Of a stretch of DNA of 21,095 nt, positions 5,316 to 13,356 are shown piece by piece (position 1 is the first letter of the stretch; each line of letters begins with the position of its first letter). Under the pieces are notes generated by a model. The model was not told the DNA's origin. It searched no databases and saw only the letters and a list, made by a program, of their open reading frames with translations. Origin of the DNA: an uncultured Bacilli bacterium. GTDB taxonomy: Bacteria; Bacillota_I; Bacilli_A; RF39; UBA660. The stretch lies in assembly GCA_947628725.1 (NCBI GenBank), contig CANRAQ010000011.1:1-21095 (forward strand), written 5' to 3'. A program made the translations under genes and the position numbers.

Positions 5316-6395
5316 TTATATTAAATCTTTTCCAACAAACACATTATAAATTTCATTATATCTGTAACTTAGTTTTGCATAATTAGAGTCTTGAACTAAA
5401 ATTCCAAGTTTAACTAATTTGTCAATTATTATAGATACTGTATTTCTAGAAACACCTGATTCTTCTGAAATTTCTTTTTTAGTAAAAACTATTTGATGAA
5501 TTATAGCCGGCATAATTCTATAAACAGCATTACTTTTTAAAGTCGCTATTAGATTCATATCTTTTTCATAAATTTTTTGAATTCTATTGATTTTAGCAAT
5601 ATTATTATTACATTGTTCTATAATACATTGTAGAAAAAATTTAATGAAACCTAACATATTTCCGTTTCTACTTTCATTTAAAAATTTGTGATAGCTAGGT
5701 TTATATAATTGTATTACTTCTGACAAAAATAATATAGGCTCTTCACCAGTAAGAACTGATAGTTGTATAGGAATAAGTGCTCTACCTAATCTACCATTAC
5801 CATCTCTATAAGCATGTATGGTTTCAAATTGTGAATGAGAAATTGCTAAATTTATAAATATTGGATCAATATATAAGTCGTTCATATATTCAAATAAATT
5901 ATTTAAAAGTATTGGAACATCTTCTGGAATTGGTGGAACAAATATAGCTTCTTCGATTGTACAACCTTTAGGACCTATCCAATTTTGTATATCTCTAATT
6001 TTTCCGGGTTCTTTGTTGTTACCTCTAACACTATCTAACAAAATTTTATGTATATTATTTAAAAATTTTATATCTATTTTTTTACCTTGTGTTAAGTTTT
6101 CTTCGGCATATTCTATAACTTTTTTTAAATTTTGAATTTCTTTTGTATCATCTGTTTTAGGCATATATTTTAAATAATACATATCATCTTGTGATATTTC
6201 TGTGCCTTCTATTTGTGTGGATTTTAAACTTTCACTTAAAATAATTGAATCTAAAAAAAATTTAGAATCAAATTTACTATTTTTTAAGTTAGATTTGTAT
6301 TCTCCATACTTTTCATTTGCCTGCGCAACTAGCGATAATAATTCTTTATCAATATTATAATCTATTGGTAATTTACTAACTTTGAATGGTTCCAT
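5316..6395 (-). CDS. Fic-domain protein AMP-transferase with winged-helix C-terminus
   Basis: The 359-residue form starting at 6395 is chosen because GGGTGA (6401-6406) lies five bases upstream; the ATG at 6422 has no ribosome site. The N-terminal STQIEG motif (residues 59-64) is the class II inhibitory helix, whose Glu63 blocks productive ATP binding in the same protein. The flap region IRDIQNWIG is near 133-141, and the active-site motif HAYRDGNGRLGR (194-205) supplies the catalytic His194 and the anion-binding GNGR. The C-terminus (about 300-340) is a winged helix with ISEESGVSRNTVSIIIDKLV. Such Fic-wHTH proteins transfer AMP to target proteins and may bind DNA, possibly their own promoter. 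The target is unknown. The neighbours clpB (same strand, separate terminator) and spoVT (divergent) give no obvious functional link. Confidence 0.9.
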   Translation of the reverse strand: MEPFKVSKLPIDYNIDKELLSLVAQANEKYGEYKSNLKNSKFDSKFFLDSIILSESLKSTQIEGTEISQDDMYYLKYMPKTDDTKEIQNLKKVIEYAEENLTQGKKIDIKFLNNIHKILLDSVRGNNKEPGKIRDIQNWIGPKGCTIEEAIFVPPIPEDVPILLNNLFEYMNDLYIDPIFINLAISHSQFETIHAYRDGNGRLGRALIPIQLSVLTGEEPILFLSEVIQLYKPSYHKFLNESRNGNMLGFIKFFLQCIIEQCNNNIAKINRIQKIYEKDMNLIATLKSNAVYRIMPAIIHQIVFTKKEISEESGVSRNTVSIIIDKLVKLGILVQDSNYAKLSYRYNEIYNVFVGKDLI

Positions 6396-6443
6396 TTTTA
6401 TCACCCAGTTAAATTTTAACATAATTTAGTTCTAAAATCAAAT

Positions 6444-6480
6444 AAAAATGCACAATATTTTGAAAAAACTGTGCATTTTT
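6444..6480. promoter_or_regulatory. Inverted repeat 1 in the fic/spoVT divergent spacer
   Basis: Perfect 11-base arms, AAAAATGCACA (6444-6454) and TGTGCATTTTT (6470-6480), flank a 15-base centre. It lies upstream of both divergent genes, suggesting an operator and not a terminator, although a hairpin is also possible. Confidence 0.5.
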
Positions 6481-6497
6481 CAATTTTTTTCGACCTT

Positions 6498-6520
6498 TTT
6501 TGCACACTCATTGTGCAAAA
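6498..6520. promoter_or_regulatory. Inverted repeat 2 in the fic/spoVT divergent spacer
   Basis: Perfect nine-base arms, TTTTGCACA (6498-6506) and TGTGCAAAA (6512-6520), flank CTCAT. It carries the same TGCACA/TGTGCA core as inverted repeat 1. The start-to-start spacings of the four cores are 21, 31 and 11 bases, close to whole turns of DNA, which fits a dimeric regulator binding one face. Confidence 0.55.
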
Positions 6521-6604
6521 TATGTCATTTAAAATATTTTATAAAAATTAAAATAATTAGAATAAATATAAGGTTAAAGTACAAAATAACTTTAGGAGGA
6601 ACAT

Positions 6605-7135
6605 ATGAAAGCAACTGGAGTTATTAGAAGAATAGATGATTTAGGTAGAGTAGTAATACCAAAAGAAATAAGAAAAAATTTAAGAATTAAAGAAGGAGAT
6701 AATCTAGAAATATTTGTTCAAAATGATGAAGTAATATTAAAGAAATATTCGATGATGAATAAAATTAATGATCTTGCCCAAGAATTAACTGATGCTATAT
6801 ATACTTTTATGAAACATAGTATATTTATAACTGACACTGATGTTGTAGTTGCAGGTAGTGGACCTTTAAAGAAAGAATATATAGGTAAGGATATTAGTGA
6901 TTTTATTACTGAATCTATAAAAAGAAGAGATAAACTTATGGAAAATCATTTTAAAGATTTAAAATTTGTAGAAGATAAGACTATTACTTGTAGTTATGTC
7001 ATGTCTACTATTTTAGTTAATGGTGAAGCAACAGGAATGATTTTAATAATAAGTGAAGATGAAAAACTAGGTGAAGCAGAAATGCAAATGGCTAGTATAG
7101 TATCATCTTTTATGACAAAATATCTCGAACAGTAA
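6605..7135 (+). CDS. spoVT: SpoVT-like AbrB-family transcription regulator
   Basis: A 176-residue protein matching the usual SpoVT length of about 178. Residues 1-50 form the AbrB swapped-hairpin DNA-binding domain (MKATGVIRRIDDLGRVVIPK, then EIRKNLRIKEGDNLEIF). The remainder, including FITDTDVVVAGSGPLKKEYI and ILVNGEATGMILIISE, fits the GAF-like C-terminal domain. In Bacillus, SpoVT tunes sigma-G-dependent genes in the forespore. A homologue here suggests a sporulation-capable ancestor, but these lineages can keep it for other regulation. A strong AGGAGG (6594-6599) precedes the ATG. It may be regulated by the paired inverted repeats in its upstream spacer. I did not find a convincing -35/-10 pair. 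Confidence 0.92.
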   Translation: MKATGVIRRIDDLGRVVIPKEIRKNLRIKEGDNLEIFVQNDEVILKKYSMMNKINDLAQELTDAIYTFMKHSIFITDTDVVVAGSGPLKKEYIGKDISDFITESIKRRDKLMENHFKDLKFVEDKTITCSYVMSTILVNGEATGMILIISEDEKLGEAEMQMASIVSSFMTKYLEQ

Positions 7136-7262
7136 TATTTTTGTGTAAAAATGTGTAAAAAGTAGTATTTTGTCGATTGAAAATTCTATAAAAATCTTTA
7201 TTATATTAAGATATTATGTTAAACTGGATATGTTGTGCCGTAAATATAGAGGAGAATTTATA

Positions 7263-7445
7263 ATGACAGAAGAAAACACAGGAAGGTATCTTTGGTTGTC
7301 AGTTGTATTATTCATAACATACTTATTTTTAGGTAGTTATTTAATGAGTAAAGATATATTAGAATTAATATATTTAGGAATATTATATATGTTTTTAATA
7401 TATATATCATTAGTAAAAAGGAAAAATAGAAAATGCGAGGAGTAA
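7263..7445 (+). CDS. Small two-helix membrane protein, unrecognised
   Basis: ATG 7263 is chosen because GAGGAG (7249-7254) lies eight bases upstream; the longer frame from 7170 has no such site. The 60-residue product has two hydrophobic segments (about residues 9-26 and 34-51) separated by a short polar turn, and a positively charged tail KRKNRKCEE. The positive-inside rule suggests an intracellular C-terminus. I do not recognise the family. It sits between spoVT and tatD and has its own terminator overlapping its stop codon. Confidence 0.65.
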   Translation: MTEENTGRYLWLSVVLFITYLFLGSYLMSKDILELIYLGILYMFLIYISLVKRKNRKCEE

Positions 7446-7458
7446 TTTCTATTTTTTT
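7422..7458 (+). terminator. Terminator after the small membrane protein gene
   Basis: AAAAATAGAAA (7422-7432) pairs perfectly with TTTCTATTTTT (7446-7456), continuing into a T-run to 7458. The stop codon (7443-7445) is in the loop. The stem is nearly all A-U, so it may be leaky. Confidence 0.6.
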
Positions 7459-7485
7459 GTTGTATAATAAATTTGGTGATTAATT

Positions 7486-8232
7486 ATGATTATAGATACA
7501 CATTGTCATTTAAGTTGTAATGATTATGATAATTTAGAAGAAATAATAAAAAATATGGATGGTATTATGATTACAAGTGGATGCAATGATGAAACTAATA
7601 AAGAAGTAATAGAACTTATAAATAAATATGATAATGTATATGGAACTATTGGAATACATCCAGAGGAAATAGAAAGTTTAAATAGTGAAAGTTTAAAGTA
7701 TATAGAAGAAAATTTAAATAATCCAAAGGTAGTTGCGCTAGGAGAAATAGGATTAGATTATCATTGGACAAAAGATAATATTGATATACAAAAAGATTTA
7801 TTTGAAAAACAATTAAAGATAGCCTTAAAATATAATAAACCAGTTGTAGTTCATTCAAGAGATGCCATACAAGATACTTATGATATATTAAAAAAATATA
7901 AATTAAAAGGAACTATTCATTGTTTTAGTTCTACATTAGAAATGGCAAAATTGTTTATAAAATTAGGATATAAAATAGGTGTTGGTGGTACTGTAACTTT
8001 TAAAAATTCAAAGAAAATACAAGAAATTGTTAAGCAAATAGATTTATCTAATATATTATTAGAAACAGATAGCCCATATCTAGCACCTGAACCTTTAAGA
8101 GGTACAAAAAATGTACCTATAAATACTAAATGGGTAGCTAAAAAAATTGCAGAGTTAAAAGATATACCAGTAGATAAAGTAATAGAGATAACAAATGAAA
8201 ATGCTATTAAAACATTTGACTTAAAGCCTTAA
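7486..8232 (+). CDS. tatD: TatD-family metal-dependent deoxyribonuclease
   Basis: A 248-residue TIM-barrel hydrolase. Metal ligands and motifs are visible: THCH (H6, H8), GEIGLDYHW with E87, VVHSRDA with H123, IHCFS with H145 and LLETDSPYLAP with D195. The length and motif order are those of YabD/TatD, a 3'-5' exonuclease or endonuclease on single-stranded or damaged DNA. GGTGAT (7475-7480) precedes ATG 7486 by five bases, and TATAAT at 7463-7468 is a likely -10 box. In Bacilli the gene commonly lies near ksgA and a YabE-like 3D-domain gene, as here. The promoter of the next gene is inside its 3' end. Confidence 0.95.
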   Translation: MIIDTHCHLSCNDYDNLEEIIKNMDGIMITSGCNDETNKEVIELINKYDNVYGTIGIHPEEIESLNSESLKYIEENLNNPKVVALGEIGLDYHWTKDNIDIQKDLFEKQLKIALKYNKPVVVHSRDAIQDTYDILKKYKLKGTIHCFSSTLEMAKLFIKLGYKIGVGGTVTFKNSKKIQEIVKQIDLSNILLETDSPYLAPEPLRGTKNVPINTKWVAKKIAELKDIPVDKVIEITNENAIKTFDLKP

Positions 8233-8244
8233 AAATGTTATAAT
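8216..8244 (+). promoter_or_regulatory. Sigma-A-type promoter of the 3D-domain gene
   Basis: TTGACT (8216-8221) and TATAAT (8239-8244) are separated by 17 bases. The -35 box is within the last codons of tatD. The next gene starts at 8273, giving a leader of about 20 bases. Confidence 0.85.
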
Positions 8245-8272
8245 TTTGTTATGCATTGTAGAGGTGATAAAA

Positions 8273-8962
8273 GTGAGTTTAAAAGTCAAGTTATCAATGA
8301 TTCTCTCAATAATTTTAATTGTTTGCATAGTGGGAGAAAATGCATTAAAGTCAGGAAATAAAATATATAATTCCATATGCGATATGAACGCCGTAATTAC
8401 AAGTGAAGTAGTTTCTTATGGAACAGATTATGTATATGATGAAAATATACCTAGTACCGCAGAACCAGTCGTTTTAGAAGAAGGAGTAAATGGTTTATCA
8501 TTAACTTATGATGGATTAAATTATACTCGTTTAAGTGATGTTAAAAATCAAGTATTAAAAGTAGGAACTGGTAAACAAGGTGAATATAAAGGTAGATTAA
8601 CTGGTTATGGTCCTGATTGTGAGGGATGCAGTAAATTAGGTAATGTTTCATGTAGAACTAGAGAAGGAAAAGTACATAGTTTAAAAACAGATGGAATTTA
8701 CTATAATGATATAGTATATGGAAAATTAAGAATATTAGCTGCAGATCAATCACAATTTCCTTGTGGTACTGTAATTAAGATAAATAACGGAGTTTTAAAT
8801 GAATTTTATGGTATAGTTTTGGATACAGGATATACTATGAGAAAAGCTTGGAGTGAGGGTACTGTTTGGATCGATTTAGCATTTGAATCACAAAAAGTTG
8901 CTAGAACAGGTGGCGCTACAAGTTCTAATACTAAATTTAGTGTACAAAGATGGGGTTGGTAA
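8273..8962 (+). CDS. Secreted 3D-domain (YabE/MltA-like) cell-wall protein
   Basis: GTG 8273 is chosen because AGAGGTGA (8260-8267) lies five bases upstream; the TTG at 8246 would place the start before the ribosome site. The 229-residue product begins with a basic stretch and a hydrophobic segment (about residues 8-22), a signal peptide or anchor. The C-terminal half is a 3D domain, named for three conserved Asp: ILAAD (D158), VLDTG (D184) and WIDLAF (D201). This is the double-psi barrel related to lytic transglycosylase MltA and found in YabE, YocH and Rpf-like proteins. Four Cys (116, 119, 127 and 164) could form disulfides. It probably remodels peptidoglycan outside the cell. Its location between tatD and ksgA matches yabE in Bacillus, but the usual G5 domain is not clearly present. 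Confidence 0.85.
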   Translation: MSLKVKLSMILSIILIVCIVGENALKSGNKIYNSICDMNAVITSEVVSYGTDYVYDENIPSTAEPVVLEEGVNGLSLTYDGLNYTRLSDVKNQVLKVGTGKQGEYKGRLTGYGPDCEGCSKLGNVSCRTREGKVHSLKTDGIYYNDIVYGKLRILAADQSQFPCGTVIKINNGVLNEFYGIVLDTGYTMRKAWSEGTVWIDLAFESQKVARTGGATSSNTKFSVQRWGW

Positions 8963-8974
8963 TAACCTCTTTTT
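8952..8974 (+). terminator. Terminator of the 3D-domain gene
   Basis: A six-pair stem, 8952-8957 with 8964-8969 (one G-U), encloses a six-base loop holding part of the stop codon, followed by TTTTT. The left arm encodes the last residues (RWGW) of the protein. Confidence 0.6.
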
Positions 8975-9020
8975 GTTTCTTTTTAAAAGTATTTATAGTA
9001 TAATTAGTTAGGTGGTATAA

Positions 9021-9848
9021 ATGGATTATTCTAAGACTAAAATAAAAGAAAAATTAGAAAAATACAATTTTAATCTAAAAAAATCATTTGGTCAGAACTT
9101 TATAATAGATGAAAATATAATTAATAGTATAATAAACAAATCTAATATTGATAAAGATACTTTAGTTATAGAAATAGGTCCTGGTGCAGGTTCACTTACA
9201 TATAAACTTGGTATGAATGCTAAAAATGTACTATGCTATGAAATAGATACTACACTAAAAGATATTTTAAAAGAAAATTTATGTGAACTAGAAAATGTTG
9301 AAGTAATATATAAAGATTTTTTAAAGGCAGATGTTTTAAACGATATAAAAAAATATGAATTTAAGAAATTATATGTAGTTGCAAACTTACCATATTATAT
9401 TACTACTCCTATTATAATGAAATTTATAGAAGATAAGATACCTGTAACTAAATTAGTTGTTATGGTTCAAAAAGAAGTTGGAAATAGATTTAAGGCAGTG
9501 CCAAACACTAAAGAATACAATTCTTTATCTATTTATATAAATTATTATTTTAATGTAAAAAAACTATTAGATGTATCTAAAAATGTATTTATACCAAAAC
9601 CAAATGTAGACAGTATAGTAGTAGAATTTACTAGAAAAGAAAATACCTATAGTTTAAAAAATGAAGAAATATTTTTTAAATTAGTAAAAGATTCATTTAT
9701 ACAAAAAAGAAAGACAATCAAAAATAATTTAAAAAATTATGATTTAGATAAAGTAGTAAAAGTATTAGAAAAATATGGATATGATTTAAGTGTAAGAGCA
9801 GAACAATTACCTATAGAAGTATTTGTTGAAATTGCTAATAACTTATAA
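9021..9848 (+). CDS. rsmA: 16S rRNA dimethyladenosine transferase (RsmA/KsgA)
   Basis: A 275-residue SAM-dependent methyltransferase that dimethylates two adjacent adenines in helix 45 of 16S rRNA late in small-subunit assembly. Motifs seen are KKSFGQNFIID (20-30), the SAM-binding VIEIGPGAGSLT (49-60), acidic CYEID (72-76) and the catalytic NLPYYIT (122-128), plus the basic C-terminal helical domain. Length and motifs are canonical. AGGTGG (9010-9015) sits five bases before ATG 9021, and TATAAT at 8999-9004 is a probable -10 box with a poor -35. The yvcK-like gene starts 17 bases downstream, so the two probably share a transcript. Confidence 0.96.
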   Translation: MDYSKTKIKEKLEKYNFNLKKSFGQNFIIDENIINSIINKSNIDKDTLVIEIGPGAGSLTYKLGMNAKNVLCYEIDTTLKDILKENLCELENVEVIYKDFLKADVLNDIKKYEFKKLYVVANLPYYITTPIIMKFIEDKIPVTKLVVMVQKEVGNRFKAVPNTKEYNSLSIYINYYFNVKKLLDVSKNVFIPKPNVDSIVVEFTRKENTYSLKNEEIFFKLVKDSFIQKRKTIKNNLKNYDLDKVVKVLEKYGYDLSVRAEQLPIEVFVEIANNL

Positions 9849-9865
9849 TATATAGAGGTGATTAT

Positions 9866-10819
9866 GTGAATAAGAAAGTAGTAGTTTTAGGTGGAGGAAC
9901 AGGGATGTCCAACCTATTAAGTGGTTTAAAACAATATCCACTAGACATAACTGCGATTGTAACAGTTTGTGATGATGGTAAAAGTACAGGTATCTTAAGA
10001 GAAGAATTTAATATACCTGCAGTTGGAGATATTAGGCGTGTACTAGTTGCTTTATCAGAAACAGAACCATTAGTAATGGAATTATTCAATTATAGATTTA
10101 ATACAACAAGTGATTTAGATGGACATACAGTAGGTAATTTATTACTTACTGCATCTAGTGAAATTACAGGTAATTTATCAGATGGCATAGAGGCACTTGG
10201 AAAAGTATTAAACTTAAAAGGAAAAGTTGTTCCTCTTACAGAAGATAATGTTGTCCTTATGGCAGATTTAGAGGATGGTAGAGTAATTGAAGGAGAACAT
10301 AATATAACTCAGGCTAAAGGAAAAATAAAAAAGGTTTACTATAAAGAACCTGCTATTGCAACTAAATCAGCACTAAAAGCAATAAAAGAAGCAGATTTAA
10401 TAGTTTTTAGCATGGGAAGTTTATTTACAAGTATTATTCCTAATCTTTTGATAGATGAAATAGTTAAGGCTATTGAAAATAGTAAATCTAAAATAATGTA
10501 TGTTTGTAACATGATGACACAACCTGGAGAAACAGATAATTTTACTGTAACTGATCATGTAAAAAAATTAAATGAATATTTGGGAAATAGGCATGTAGAT
10601 ATAGTTTTGGCTAACACAGGAGAAATTAATCAACATATGCAAAAATTTTATGAAGTTAACGAGCAAAAAGACCCTGTTAAATTTGATGAGGCAAATTTCA
10701 AAGATTTCAATATGAGTGTAATAGGTGATGATTTTACATTTGTAACTAAAAATAATCTATTAAGGCATAATAATATAAAATTAGGTTTTCATATATTCTA
10801 TTATTTATTAAATAAGTAG
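9866..10819 (+). CDS. yvcK: YvcK/GlmR (gluconeogenesis factor family)
   Basis: A 317-residue member of the UPF0052/CofD-like family. It has the N-terminal nucleotide-binding VVVLGGGTGMSNLLSGLK, then ITAIVTVCDDGKSTG, VGDIRRVLVAL and DGHTVGNLLL. B. subtilis YvcK (GlmR) binds UDP-GlcNAc and activates GlmS, linking carbon flow to wall synthesis. The start is GTG 9866 after GAGGTGAT (9855-9862); the overlapping ATG at 9864 is out of frame and stops at once. The usual DDGGSSG motif is DDGKSTG here, a mild divergence. It lies directly before whiA, the conserved order, but the RapZ gene that often precedes it is missing and ksgA occupies that place. Confidence 0.93.
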   Translation: MNKKVVVLGGGTGMSNLLSGLKQYPLDITAIVTVCDDGKSTGILREEFNIPAVGDIRRVLVALSETEPLVMELFNYRFNTTSDLDGHTVGNLLLTASSEITGNLSDGIEALGKVLNLKGKVVPLTEDNVVLMADLEDGRVIEGEHNITQAKGKIKKVYYKEPAIATKSALKAIKEADLIVFSMGSLFTSIIPNLLIDEIVKAIENSKSKIMYVCNMMTQPGETDNFTVTDHVKKLNEYLGNRHVDIVLANTGEINQHMQKFYEVNEQKDPVKFDEANFKDFNMSVIGDDFTFVTKNNLLRHNNIKLGFHIFYYLLNK

Positions 10820-10827
10820 GTGAATTT

Positions 10828-11736
10828 ATGTCTTTTACATCTATAGTAAAAAATGAATTAAGTAAACTTACATTAGATAAGTTAGAATCTGTAACATTAC
10901 TTTCAGCAATTTTAAAAAATAATGCAACTATTAATGATAACATAATAACAGTATCAACAGAAAATTCAAGCGTGGCCCGTCATATATTTAATATTATAAA
11001 AGAATTATATAATGTAATTCCAAAAATAATAGTAAGACGAGGTTATAATTATAGTAAAAAATATATATATATTTTAGAAATAAAAGATAATGTTAATAAA
11101 ATAATAGAAGACTTAAATTTAGATAAAGAAATACCTTCTTCATATATATTAGATGATGATGTATTAACTAGAATATATTTACGAGGTGTTTTTATAGCAT
11201 GTGGTAGTATAAATGATCCTAAAAAATCAAGATATCATTTAGAATTTATAGTAGATAGTGAAAAATATGCATTATTCTTAAAAGATAAAATAAATCTATA
11301 TGACTTAAATAGTAAAGTTATAAAAAGAGAAAATAAATACATGATATATATAAAAGAAGCCGAAAAAATAGGTGACTTTTTAAGAATGATAAATGCTATT
11401 AGTGCTTTATTATATTTTGAAGATATAAGAATATATAGAGATCATAAAAACATGACAAATAGATTAAATAATTGTGAACAAGCAAATATAGATAAAATAA
11501 TTGAAACAGCAAGTAATCAATTAAAAGATATAGAAATTATAGAACAATTTGGAGATTTAGATTTATTAGATGAAAAAACTAAATTAGCCGCTATTTATAG
11601 AAAAAAATATACAGAAGCATCACTATCTGAACTTGCTGAAATAATCAGTATAGAAACAGGTACTCCAATAACAAAATCTGGACTTCATCATAGATTTTCA
11701 AAAATAAAACAACTTGCTAATAAAATTAAAAAATAA
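10828..11736 (+). CDS. whiA: WhiA DNA-binding protein
   Basis: A 302-residue WhiA. The N-terminal half (SFTSIVKNELSKL, then LRGVFIACGSINDP and YHLEFIVDS) is the degenerate LAGLIDADG homing-endonuclease-like fold. The C-terminal 80 residues form a helix-turn-helix (LSELAEIISIETGTPITKSG, then LHHRFSKIKQLA). In Firmicutes WhiA binds the nucleoid and affects division and chromosome segregation; in Streptomyces it controls sporulation genes. It follows yvcK by eight bases and ends at a strong terminator, closing the ksgA-yvcK-whiA unit. Confidence 0.95.
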   Translation: MSFTSIVKNELSKLTLDKLESVTLLSAILKNNATINDNIITVSTENSSVARHIFNIIKELYNVIPKIIVRRGYNYSKKYIYILEIKDNVNKIIEDLNLDKEIPSSYILDDDVLTRIYLRGVFIACGSINDPKKSRYHLEFIVDSEKYALFLKDKINLYDLNSKVIKRENKYMIYIKEAEKIGDFLRMINAISALLYFEDIRIYRDHKNMTNRLNNCEQANIDKIIETASNQLKDIEIIEQFGDLDLLDEKTKLAAIYRKKYTEASLSELAEIISIETGTPITKSGLHHRFSKIKQLANKIKK

Positions 11737-11752
11737 TAATTATATTTTAAGT

Positions 11753-11777
11753 AAGTTAGAAAATTTTCTAACTTTTT
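11753..11777 (+). terminator. Strong terminator after whiA
   Basis: A perfect 22-base palindrome (11753-11763 against 11764-11774, arm AAGTTAGAAAA) runs into TTTTT (11773-11777). As RNA it would form a nine-pair stem with a short loop. Confidence 0.85.
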
Positions 11778-11794
11778 ATATGCGTTTTAGACTA

Positions 11795-11823
11795 TTTACA
11801 ATAATTTTACCAAATGATATAAT
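11795..11823 (+). promoter_or_regulatory. Sigma-A-type promoter of the DHH gene
   Basis: TTTACA (11795-11800) and TATAAT (11818-11823) are separated by 17 bases, directly after the whiA terminator. The gene starts 25 bases downstream. Confidence 0.85.
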
Positions 11824-11847
11824 TATAAAAGATAGGTAAGTGAAATC

Positions 11848-12816
11848 ATGGAACAATTATTTAAAAAATTAAATTCTATAATACAAGAATATGATAGTTT
11901 TATTATAATGGGGCATAAAGATCCTGATTTAGATTCACTTGGATCTTCTTTAGGACTATGTGAAATTATAGAATCATTTGGTAAAAAGCCATATATATTT
12001 CTAAATGATAAACATCTAGAAAACTATAATAGTAATATAAATCAAGCATTTGAAAAAATGGAAAAAGATGTTATTTGTGTAAATGAAAGAAGTTATAAAA
12101 AAATTGAAGGTAAAATACTACTTATAGTTACTGATGTACATATGGTTGATAGACTCGAATATCCAAAATTAGTAGACATATTTGATACTATAGTTTTAGA
12201 TCACCATATTAAGAGTAAAAATTATATAAAAACTGCTAAATTCATATATATAGATACTAACTTGTCTAGTATGAGTGAACTTATAACTTATTATGCTAAG
12301 TATGTAAATATCGATTTAGATAATGTAATTGCGACAATTCTTTTGGCTGGAATAGAAATAGATACTAATGGATTTAACTTAAAGACTACTAGTAAAACAT
12401 ATGAGGCAGCATCAACACTTATGGAAATGGGTGCGGATTCTATATTAAAGCAAGAATTATTAAAAGAATCTAAAGATGATTATGTAAAAAGAGCAAGTTT
12501 TATAAGGGACAGTTTCATGATAAATGATTGTATTGCTATGTGTATAGTTAATAAATTATCTAACAGTATGGAACTTGCAGAAATTGCAGAGGAATTACTT
12601 ACTTTTGAAGATATAAAAGCATCTTATGTAATAGGTAAATTTGACAATGATGTTATTGGTGTAAGTGCCCGCTCATTAGGCGACATAGATGTAAATTCTG
12701 TTATTTCTAAAATAGGCGGTGGCGGACATAGTTCAAATGCCGCAGCGCAAGTAAAGGATAAAACTATTAAAGAAGTTAGATATGAAATAATAGATTTAAT
12801 ACAAAAAAAGGATTAG
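11848..12816 (+). CDS. DHH/DHHA1 phosphodiesterase, reduced GdpP-like
   Basis: A 322-residue soluble protein with GHKDPDLDSLG (22-32, metal ligands H23, D27, D29), VTDVHMVDR with D96, the DHH triad (118-120), IDTNGF with D172, and a DHHA1 C-terminus with GGGGHSSNAAAQ (290-301). These catalytic domains match those of GdpP, which hydrolyses c-di-AMP. GdpP usually has two transmembrane helices, a PAS domain and a degenerate GGDEF domain before DHH (about 650 residues); all are absent. The position immediately before rplI is where gdpP normally sits in Firmicutes, so I infer descent from GdpP by loss of the sensory half. Alternatives are an NrnA/PDE2-type nanoRNase or pApA phosphodiesterase. An AGGTAAG-type ribosome site precedes ATG 11848. 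Confidence 0.85.
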   Translation: MEQLFKKLNSIIQEYDSFIIMGHKDPDLDSLGSSLGLCEIIESFGKKPYIFLNDKHLENYNSNINQAFEKMEKDVICVNERSYKKIEGKILLIVTDVHMVDRLEYPKLVDIFDTIVLDHHIKSKNYIKTAKFIYIDTNLSSMSELITYYAKYVNIDLDNVIATILLAGIEIDTNGFNLKTTSKTYEAASTLMEMGADSILKQELLKESKDDYVKRASFIRDSFMINDCIAMCIVNKLSNSMELAEIAEELLTFEDIKASYVIGKFDNDVIGVSARSLGDIDVNSVISKIGGGGHSSNAAAQVKDKTIKEVRYEIIDLIQKKD

Positions 12817-12837
12817 AGAGTATGAAACTCTTTTTTT
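12815..12837 (+). terminator. Terminator after the DHH gene
   Basis: AGAGAGT (12815-12821) pairs with ACTCTTT (12827-12833), with one G-U pair, around a five-base loop; the T-run continues to 12837. It starts inside the stop codon. Confidence 0.7.
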
Positions 12838-12909
12838 CTTTTGAATTTTATAGTATAATATTAATAACTTTTAATTATATATAGTTAATAATGGATTAGG
12901 AGGTAGTTC

Positions 12910-13347
12910 ATGAAAATAATATTACTAAAAGATATTAAAAAGCAAGGTAAAAAGGGCGATATATTAGATGTTAAAGATGGATATGGTTCATTTTTAATAA
13001 ATAAAAAAGATGCGCTTTTAGCAACCCTAAATAGTATTGAAAGATTAGATAAAGAAAATGAAAAAAGAGCAAAAGATGAACAAGAACTAATTAAAGAATG
13101 TAATAAAATAAAAGAAAAATTAGAAAAATTGACTATAAGTTTTAAAGTTAAAACTGGTTCTCAAGATAAAGTATTTGGAAGTATTAGTCCAAAACAAATA
13201 ATAGAAGAATTAAAAAATAAAGGATTTAATATAGATAAAAAACAAATTAAAATAGATACACCTATAAGTACATTAGGATTTCATAATGTATCTATAGAGT
13301 TACATAAAAGTGTAGTAGCGAATTTAAAAGTTGAATTAAAAAAGTAG
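12910..13347 (+). CDS. rplI: 50S ribosomal protein L9
   Basis: A 145-residue L9. The N-terminal rRNA-binding domain is canonical (MKIILLKDIKKQGKKGDILD, then VKDGYGSFLINKKDAL), followed by a long charged linker helix and a C-terminal domain (KVKTGSQDKVFGSISPKQI). AGGAGG (12898-12903) lies six bases before the ATG. A TATAAT at 12854-12859 is a probable -10 box; the -35 box is poor. It overlaps the ribosome site of dnaB, so rplI and dnaB are probably co-transcribed, a conserved Firmicutes pair. Confidence 0.97.
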   Translation: MKIILLKDIKKQGKKGDILDVKDGYGSFLINKKDALLATLNSIERLDKENEKRAKDEQELIKECNKIKEKLEKLTISFKVKTGSQDKVFGSISPKQIIEELKNKGFNIDKKQIKIDTPISTLGFHNVSIELHKSVVANLKVELKK

Positions 13348-13356
13348 GTGGTTTTA

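Noticed and set aside
6444..6520. CRISPR-like repeats in the fic/spoVT spacer
   Set aside because: Only two different inverted repeats sharing a six-base core; no regular array of direct repeats and spacers and no cas genes.
7136..7262. Promoter or second small gene between spoVT and the membrane protein gene
   Set aside because: TTGAAA (7177-7182) with TTATAT (7201-7206) has an 18-base spacer but weak boxes, and the upstream extension of the ORF has no ribosome site.
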